This document shows, piece after piece, positions 59,913 to 64,000 of a stretch of 64,000 nucleotides of DNA. The translations under genes and the position numbers were made by a program. How positions within the stretch are numbered: the first letter of the stretch is position 1; every line of letters starts with the position of its first letter. The notes beneath the pieces are model-generated. The model ran no database searches and was not told where the DNA came from. It saw only the letters and a list, made by a program, of their open reading frames with translations. Source of the DNA: Dryobates pubescens (taxonomy: Eukaryota > Chordata > Aves > Piciformes > Picidae); contig NC_071642.1 of assembly GCF_014839835.1 (NCBI RefSeq), positions 7,400,052 through 7,464,051 of the forward strand. The letters run 5' to 3'.

Positions 59913-60417
59913 TTTTGATTTGGACTGTTTTGAAGTGTAGTGACTCACCAAACAGCCTTGCACTGGCTCCATGTCCCCCAAAGCTGTTGTCTGAATTTAC
60001 TTTTTCAATCAAATTCCTGCTGAGCTTCTGTCACTGCTGCCACTGGAAAATGGGAGAGAGGAAAGGGAGTGAAAGGTCAGCTTTGGAGGGGGGGTTTGGT
60101 GGTGGTAGGCAGTTACATTCCTGGGCATTAACCTTGTGTGTGGATGCTTTGGGCTCTAAATGGAGCAACCCATTTTAATTGGACTTCCTTCTATTTTGCA
60201 TGGCCATGAAATGGCAGCCTGGGGCAGCAGGGCCTGGTTTTAGTGGGCTGCTGGCTGTTAGGACCCTTGTGAGGTTGTAAAAGTTAAGAGAATAAAGTGC
60301 ACTTGGGAAGCTTTAATGGGAAGGTGTCTTAAACACTTGATCTGCTGCGTGTGCTCTGAGCTGAGTTTATAGCAGGAGGTGCTTAATGTGCTGGGAGGGA
60401 ATTTATCCCAGACTTCA

Positions 60418-60838
60418 GTGATCAGAGGGCTGGAGGACCTCCCCTCTGGGGACAGGCTGGGAGAGTTGGGGCTTTTCAGCTGGAGAAGAGAAGGCTCCAG
60501 GGAGAGCTCAGAGCAGCCTTCCAGTACTTGAAAGGGGCTCCAGGAGAGCTGGGGAGGGATGTTGGACAAGGGCTGGGGATGCCAGGACAGAGGGATAATG
60601 GCTTTGTGCTGGCAGAGAGGGGACTGAGACTGGAGGTGAGGAAGAAAATCTTTAGAGAGAGGGTGAGGAGATACTGGAGCAGGTTGCCCAGGGAGGCTGT
60701 GGCTGCCTCCTCCCTGCAGGTGTTCAAGGCCAGGCTGGATGAGGCCTTGAGCAACCTGGGCTGGTGGGAGGTGTCCCTGCCCATGGCTAGGGGTTGGAAC
60801 TGGCTGATCTTGGAGGTCCCTTCCAACCCAACCCGGTG
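60418..60838 (+). mobile_element. CR1 LINE, 5'-truncated
   Basis: Sense, from GTGATCAGAGGGCTGGAGG to TTCCAACCCAACCCGGTGC. Confidence 0.94.
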
Positions 60839-61467
60839 CTCTGGATGCTGTTGGTGACTGTCAGCAATGGGAATGCCCTGCTGGGAATCTTTGCCTGCTG
60901 CAGCCTGCCCTGTCACATCTTCCCTGAGCACTCTCTCTCCTCCAGCACAGGAGGAGACCTCTGAAGGGTTCTTTCTTTTTTTTCTTTTCCTGCCCTTGTT
61001 CCTTTTCCCCCTTTCCTGTAGTGTGTCATCTTGAAGCACACAGCTCAGTGCTGCTGCTTTGTTGTGCTTTTCAAGGCAGAAGTGTCTCTATCTTCTTAGC
61101 TGTGTTCAAGGTCATCCAGAGCAGCTGATTAAAGCAGGCATGTGACTCCATGGCACCACTTTCAATTTTATTTAGAAGCTTGGAGTGGAAAGAAAGTGCT
61201 CACTGTAGTGTCAGAAACCTCTGCTTTTGTGTGTTGAATGAAAGGAGAGTGTCCCACAGCTCCTGATGGTTAGTGCTGGGATGAGGGTTGGATTTCAGTG
61301 GAGCCTTTGAATCCCCATGGCAGGAAAAAGATGTCAGAAATTCTCCCACTTTTGCCCTTTGCATGGAGCATCCCAGCGTGGTGGGGATGGGAAAGGACCA
61401 AACCTTCCTGCTCCAGCAGGGCCAGCCACAGCAGGTCACCCAGGATCACCCAGGCCAGGAAGATTTG

Positions 61468-61992
61468 GAATCATAGAATCATGGAATGGGTTGGGGTGGA
61501 AGGGATCTCAAAGCTCATCCAGTGCCAACCCCCTGCCGTGGGCAGGGACACCTCCCACCAGCCCAGCTTGCTCAAGGCCTCATCCAGCCTGGCCTTGAAC
61601 ACCTCCAGGGAGGGGACATCCACAGCTTCCCTGGGCAGCCTGTGCCAGTGCCTACCCACCCTCAGTGTGAAGAATTTCTTCCTCATCTCCAGTCTCAGTC
61701 TCCCCTCTCCCAGCTCTAAGCCTTTGTCCCTCATCCTGGCACTCCCAGCCCTTGTCCAAAGTCCCTCCCCAGCTCTCCTGGAGCCCCTTCAGGTACTGGA
61801 AGGCTGCTCTAAACTTTTCCAGCCCTCTGATCATCTTGGTGGCCTCCTCTGGAGCCTCTCCAGCAGCTCCAAGTCCTCCTTGTGCTGGGGGCCCCAGAAC
61901 TGGAGGCAGTGCTGCAGGGGAGTCTCAGCAGAGCAGATGGGGAGAATCCCCTCCCTGTGCTGCTGCTCTCCCTGCTCTGGATGCAGCCCTAA
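61468..61992 (-). mobile_element. CR1 LINE with a small internal deletion
   Basis: Antisense, from GGAATCATAGAATCATGG to CTCTGGATGCAGCCCTA. About 75 bases normally following GGCTGCTCTAA are missing near 61812. Confidence 0.94.
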
Positions 61993-62137
61993 TGATTCTT
62001 CCCCTTCTTGGAGAGGCATCAAACACATTTGATGCTTTTTGTGAGGATGCCTAATGAGGCACAACTGACTCAGGCAAAGCTGTCAGGTCAGGTTGTGTTC
62101 AGTGCCTTGGTATCAATGAGCCTGAGCCCAAAGTATT

Positions 62138-62530
62138 ATCATAGAATCCCAGAATGCCAGGAAGGGACCCCAGAGGTCAGCTGCTCCAACCTCTCTAGGT
62201 GCTGGTGGAGTTGAAAGGAGCTGACCCAGCAGCCTGCCAAGCTGAGTCTGAAAACTGACAAGTGGAGGGGACTGCACTGCCTCCCTTGGGAGGTGATTCC
62301 GATGTCCAGCTGTCCTCAGGGACAAACATTTCCTTCTGGACTCCAGTGGGAATGTCTCCAGCAGTAACCTCACCACTTCTTGTCTTTTCCATGGGACTCT
62401 TTGTTGAAAGGAAGTCTCCATCCTCCTGGTAGCCACCCTTGGTGTCCTGATCCGCGGCAATAAGGTCTTCCCTGAGCCTTCTCTTCTCCAGCTCTCAGCC
62501 TCTCCTCACATGGCAGAGCTTCAGGCCTCT
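62138..62530 (-). mobile_element. CR1 LINE, rarer subfamily
   Basis: Antisense, from TCATAGAATCCCAGAATGCC through AAGGAGCTGACCCAGCAGCC to CTCAGCCTCTCCTCACATG. It is the longer partner of 5455-5675. Confidence 0.85.
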
Positions 62531-62989
62531 GATGATTATCTGAGCCCCACTCCTTGGCTGTTTGGCTCCAGTAAAGATTTTATGATGGGTGTCAGCCCCA
62601 TTTTTCATCTCTCCTCTGTGTGCTGTTCCTTGTTCTCTGAACCCCCTGCTCCTTGGCACAGAGCAGTGTGAGGAGGCCCTGAAGAGCCCAGCCCCATGCC
62701 TGGTTTTGTCCTGGGGGCTGTTGTGACAGAGAAGGGTTTGTTGAATGGCAGGTAATGGATGTATTATGTAGCCTGCACAGCGTGTGGGCACCTTCAAAAG
62801 GAGGCTTGGTCTGCCTTGGTCTTTTCTCCTCTTAATTATTCAAATGGGAAATGTAGTTTGAGGGCAAAATGATAGCAGCACAAACAGCAGCAGAGAAGAA
62901 TTCCTCCCTTGTAAGCCATGCCAATTAAGGAGGAACAATCGTGGTGATGGTTTTTCCTTTAAAGCAGTGCTGCACAGACACCTGCCAAA

Positions 62990-63500
62990 GGATCACAGGA
63001 TGGGAGGGAGGGGTTGGAAGGGACCTCTGGAGAGCCAACCCCCCCTGCCAGAGCAGGGTCACCCAGGAACACACCTGGATGGGTTTGGAAGCTCTCCAGA
63101 GCAGGAGACTCCACAACCTCTCTGGGCAGCCTGCTCCAGGCCCCCAGCACCCTCACAATGACAAAGCTTTCCCTTCTCTTCCCCTGGTACCTCCTCTGCT
63201 CCAGCTTGCCCCCAGTGCCCCTTGGACATCCCTGAGCAGAGCCTGGCTCCAGCCCTGCACATCTTTATCCCCAGCAATGAGGGCAGCCCTCAGGCTCCTC
63301 TGCTCCAAGCCCCAGCTCCCTCAGCCTGGCCTCACAGGGAGATGTTCCACTGCCTGCAGCAGCTCTGTGGCTCTGGGATGGACTCTTCAAGAAGTTCCCT
63401 GAGGTCCTTCTTGACCTGAGGGGCCCAGAACTGGACACAATATTCCAGATGTGGCTTCAGCAGGGTAGAGTAGAGGGGGAGGAGAACCTCTCTGACCTAC
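62990..63500 (-). mobile_element. CR1 LINE, 5'-truncated
   Basis: Antisense, from GGATCACAGGATGGGAGG to AGAACCTCTCTGACCTAC. Same subfamily as 602 and 31963. Confidence 0.92.
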
Positions 63501-63604
63501 AGAGCCTCAAAGAAGAAGGAATCAGTGAGGTACAATATTGAAACCACAGCACATTGACTGAAGTAGAGTTGTTTTACTGGCTAAAATCACAAAAAAGGTT
63601 CATA

Positions 63605-64000
63605 GATCATAGAATGGTTTAGGTTGGAAGGGACCTTAAAGCTCATCCAGTTCCAACCCCCTGCCATGGGCAGGGACACCTCCCACCAGCCCAGGCTGCT
63701 CAAGGCCTCATTCACCCTGGCCTTGAACTCCAGGGAGGAGGCAGCCACAGCCTCCCTGGGCAACCTGTTCCAGTGTCTCCCCACCCTCACTCTCAAGAAT
63801 TTCTTCCTCCTCTCCAGTCTCTGTCTCCCCTCTATCATCTCAAAGACATTGTCCCTTGGTCTGTCACCTCAAGCCTTTGTCAGTAGTCCCTCCCCAGCTT
63901 TCCTGGAGCCCCTTCAGGTACTGGAAGGCTGCTGTAGGGTCTCCCTGGAGCCTATCCCTTTTGAAGAGGCCCCACATCTCCCTTAGCTTTCTTTTGGCCA
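63605..64000 (-). mobile_element. CR1 LINE, running off the window
   Basis: Antisense, from GATCATAGAATGGTTTAGG to the end of the window. Confidence 0.94.

Overview
The window is bird nuclear DNA. It carries parts of four genes in the vertebrate order CDS2 - PCNA - TMEM230 - SLC23A2, the arrangement of human 20p12, and is filled with 5'-truncated CR1 LINE copies, the dominant avian retroposon. By my hand-drawn boundaries about 28 kb of 64 kb (roughly 44%) is CR1. Most birds carry far less, and woodpeckers and other Piciformes are the known exception, so a piciform is my best guess. That is inference, not proof. I see no retrovirus-like element, tRNA, rRNA, CRISPR array or bacterial feature.

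Layout. 1-16,294 is most simply intron 1 of CDS2, read on the minus strand. It holds many CR1 copies and two adjoining GC-rich minisatellites (4.2-5.2 kb). A CpG island at 15.8-16.7 kb contains the first coding exon of CDS2 (21 codons). 16.9-17.8 kb is a CR1 between the divergent CDS2 and PCNA promoters. PCNA is complete: six coding exons on the plus strand, 262 codons, with a TATA-like box, GC box, CCAAT boxes and E2F-like site upstream, and a second cluster of E2F-like and CRE sites in intron 1. Introns 2, 3 and 4 of PCNA each hold one sense CR1. 25.1-25.9 kb is a long GAGCC-type CpG-dense repeat directly before the probable non-coding first exon of TMEM230. The TMEM230 coding exons lie at 28.9, 30.0 and 32.8 kb (120 codons, complete), with a poly(A) signal at 33.9 kb. 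34-51 kb is intergenic, alternating CR1 and unique blocks. A second strong CpG island at 51.5-52.4 kb has a plus-strand exon and splice donor, and by synteny should be the first exon of SLC23A2. The remainder to 64 kb would then be its first intron, starting with a 3.4-kb CR1-free block.

The genes are housekeeping genes: PCNA is the replication sliding clamp, CDS2 makes CDP-diacylglycerol in the ER, TMEM230 is a two-pass vesicle-trafficking protein, and SLC23A2 is the sodium-vitamin C transporter. They share synteny rather than a pathway. I found no convincing new biological system. The interesting material is the CR1 biology (nested copies, a very short 56-bp insertion, copies abutting splice sites, a tail grown into a microsatellite), the VNTR-like GC repeats, and candidate regulatory sites. 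Almost all long open frames are antisense or sense readings of CR1 or of GC-rich repeats and are not listed as genes. CR1 boundaries are good to about 5-30 bases.
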